64,000 nucleotides of DNA, taken from the NCBI RefSeq assembly GCF_963678635.1, contig NW_026970702.1:40804-104803 (forward strand), read 5' to 3'. Source of the DNA: Symsagittifera roscoffensis. Lineage: Eukaryota > Xenacoelomorpha > Acoela > Convolutidae. Positions 62,570-64,000 of the stretch are shown here, in pieces; positions within the stretch are counted from its first letter, which is position 1, and every line of letters begins with the position of its first letter. The position numbers and the translations under genes are program-made. The notes below the pieces were generated by a model that had not been told where the DNA came from, ran no database searches, and was given only the letters and a program-made list of their open reading frames with translations.

Positions 62570-63810
62570 CTTTTCAATTGTTATCAATTTTGACCAATTC
62601 TTATTCGATTTTTCTAAACAATTTCCATTAAAATGATTAAAATTCATGGTCAGCTTTTAAATTAATGGGATTAAAGAATTTGAAGTACAGTCGGAGAGAA
62701 CTTTTGTAATTTACCGGCTTCTGAAAAATGGGTAAAGGAAGCTGACAACTCGAAAAGATGAAAAATGAACCTCAAACGAATAGCTGTATTCATTTTTGAA
62801 TCAATGTAATATTATTTTAAAAATCTTAAATTCAGTTGCTGGTATACTATTCAGTGTTTTTAACAGTTGTTGACCTCAATATTTAACCAACGAACTTCCT
62901 CGTACCATTTGGTTTCATTTTTTTATGTGTGTACTATTCATTTGTAACCATTTTTTATTCAATTTTCATAACCAATTTTTCCTACAAATGAAACTTTAAA
63001 AAATGCGCCCTCAGAAACTTCCTAAAAACGCCTAATCCACAAACTAAACAAAATTCTTAAAAATAACTAGGTTGAACTTCGACCGAAAAAATCATATTAA
63101 CTCTATGTTTCATTCAAAGCTTTTCGTAAAAACTATCAAGTGAGTTTGCGGCTTTATTGATGTTTTCACTGTCAGCAAAAGACTTTTTATTTGTCATAAA
63201 TGAACCTAAACTAAAATATTTTTTGTGATAATTTTTTGTCACCATAATACATTATAATCAGTTATAATGGATTTTAACTAGTTTCTTAAAACGTTTTGTG
63301 AAAAGTTTCTGGTCATGATAATCCATATTAATCAATTATTATGAATTTTAATGGGTTAGAATCGGTTTTAGTCAGGTGTGTGGTCCCAAAGTGTAATTAT
63401 AATTGATTATACTAGCAACCATACGAGAGCACGAAAATTGATTATATTCGATCTCTGCTGGTCGCCATATACATTGCTAACTAAAACAACCCGGAAAAAA
63501 CGCGCACGAAAACACATGAAACTCAAGCTAGGTGGACAGATTTTTAGCTTAGTTTTTAAACGGTAATAAAATTGTACAATCTGCTTTGAGAAATTCAGGC
63601 CTGAAATTTTACACCCAAAACGGATTTGTTTTCAACTTCTTATTCGATCAAAAAAGACGCTGAAACCGCCGGATCAATTATTGACAAAACCAAATCAAAT
63701 TGGGCTGCAAATTGTTCAAAAATTGTTTTTAAATAAAAAAATTAAGTTTCAAAAATTAGGTCGTTGTTAGATTCTTCTTCGGTGGCATATCGTTTACGGT
63801 TTTTTTCTTT

Positions 63811-63930
63811 GGTCGCGCCGGTCGCGGTTCAATTTTTCTTCTGTTGCACCGGTCGCGGTTTAATTTCTCTTCGGTCGCGCCGGTCGCTGTTAGCTTTTCT
63901 TCGGTCGTGCCGGTCGTGATTTTTTTTCCT
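63811..63930 (+). repeat. 31-bp GC-rich minisatellite, four units
   Basis: Units start at 63,811, 63,842, 63,873 and 63,903 and share GGTCGCGCCGGTCGCGGTT-like sequence followed by a T-rich spacer ending CTTC. Copy 1 has two units at 56,382-56,440. Confidence 0.85.
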
Positions 63931-64000
63931 TTGTCGCCCGTCTGAAAACAGAATTTTGGTTGCGTCAATCTGAAATACCCAGTTTTGGTCAAGCTTGTCT

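Larger units (their letters stand above)
61879..64000 (+). other. AT-rich tail behind pol remnant, copy 2
   Basis: It matches 54,836-56,510 in order, including AATAAA (62,016), the CAGTGTTTTTAACAG repeat (about 62,850) and the AT-rich repeats (63,240-63,420). About 0.4 kb (62,188 to about 62,575) has no direct counterpart in copy 1. The match is still continuing at the window end, so the duplicated unit extends further. No gene is seen; a minus-strand frame at 63,756-63,992 is made by the 31-bp minisatellite. Confidence 0.8.

Noticed and set aside
62451..62647. Frames through the GT run giving Cys-Val or Thr-His repeats
   Set aside because: They are produced by a dinucleotide microsatellite on either strand.

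Overview
The window looks like animal nuclear DNA, probably from an invertebrate. It holds no intact protein-coding gene that I can support. The evidence for an animal is decayed BEL/Pao-type LTR retrotransposon pol sequence (a family known from metazoans), AT-rich non-coding DNA, a (GT)n microsatellite, and a very large tandem satellite. I see no bacterial operon, ribosome-binding-site pattern or CRISPR. The species cannot be named from this sequence.

About 55.8 of the 64 kb is one satellite with a 37-bp monomer, always in the same orientation. The main array runs from 1 to about 53,021 and a second array from about 58,281 to 61,020. The monomer is organised hierarchically. The oldest visible layer is an ordered set of about 13 monomer variants making a ~475-bp higher-order repeat, clearest at 0.9-3.7 kb and 5.1-7.9 kb. 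Above it are multi-kilobase tandem duplications: about 4.2 kb (1-8.4 kb), 4,139/4,145 bp (7,225-15,508) and about 4.93/4.99 kb (22.9-32.9 kb). The right half (33-53 kb) carries shorter and generally more diverged higher-order repeats of 552, 450, 738, 651, 594, 442, 150, about 917-990 and 295 bp. The consensus monomer has no stop codon in any of the three forward frames but has TGA and TAA on the reverse strand. This explains hundreds of forward open frames that encode nothing recognisable.

At 53,022-58,280 the satellite is interrupted by a 5.26-kb block. It holds a 5'-truncated BEL/Pao pol pseudogene (RNase H, integrase and C-terminal region, ending at 54,835), an AT-rich tail with a possible poly(A) signal, and a spacer with old diverged repeats. 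After the second satellite array, the same retrotransposon fragment and tail recur at 61,021-64,000 with exactly the same satellite junction, so satellite plus retrotransposon was duplicated together with a period of 7,999 bp. The second copy lost 940 bp of pol and differs by about 0.4 kb in the tail.

The parts do not form a pathway. The window is a record of unequal exchange acting on a satellite and on a transposon fragment trapped in it. The most notable points are the three-frame-open monomer, the near-identical 4.14-kb duplication with a visible crossover junction, and the 8-kb composite satellite-plus-retrotransposon repeat.
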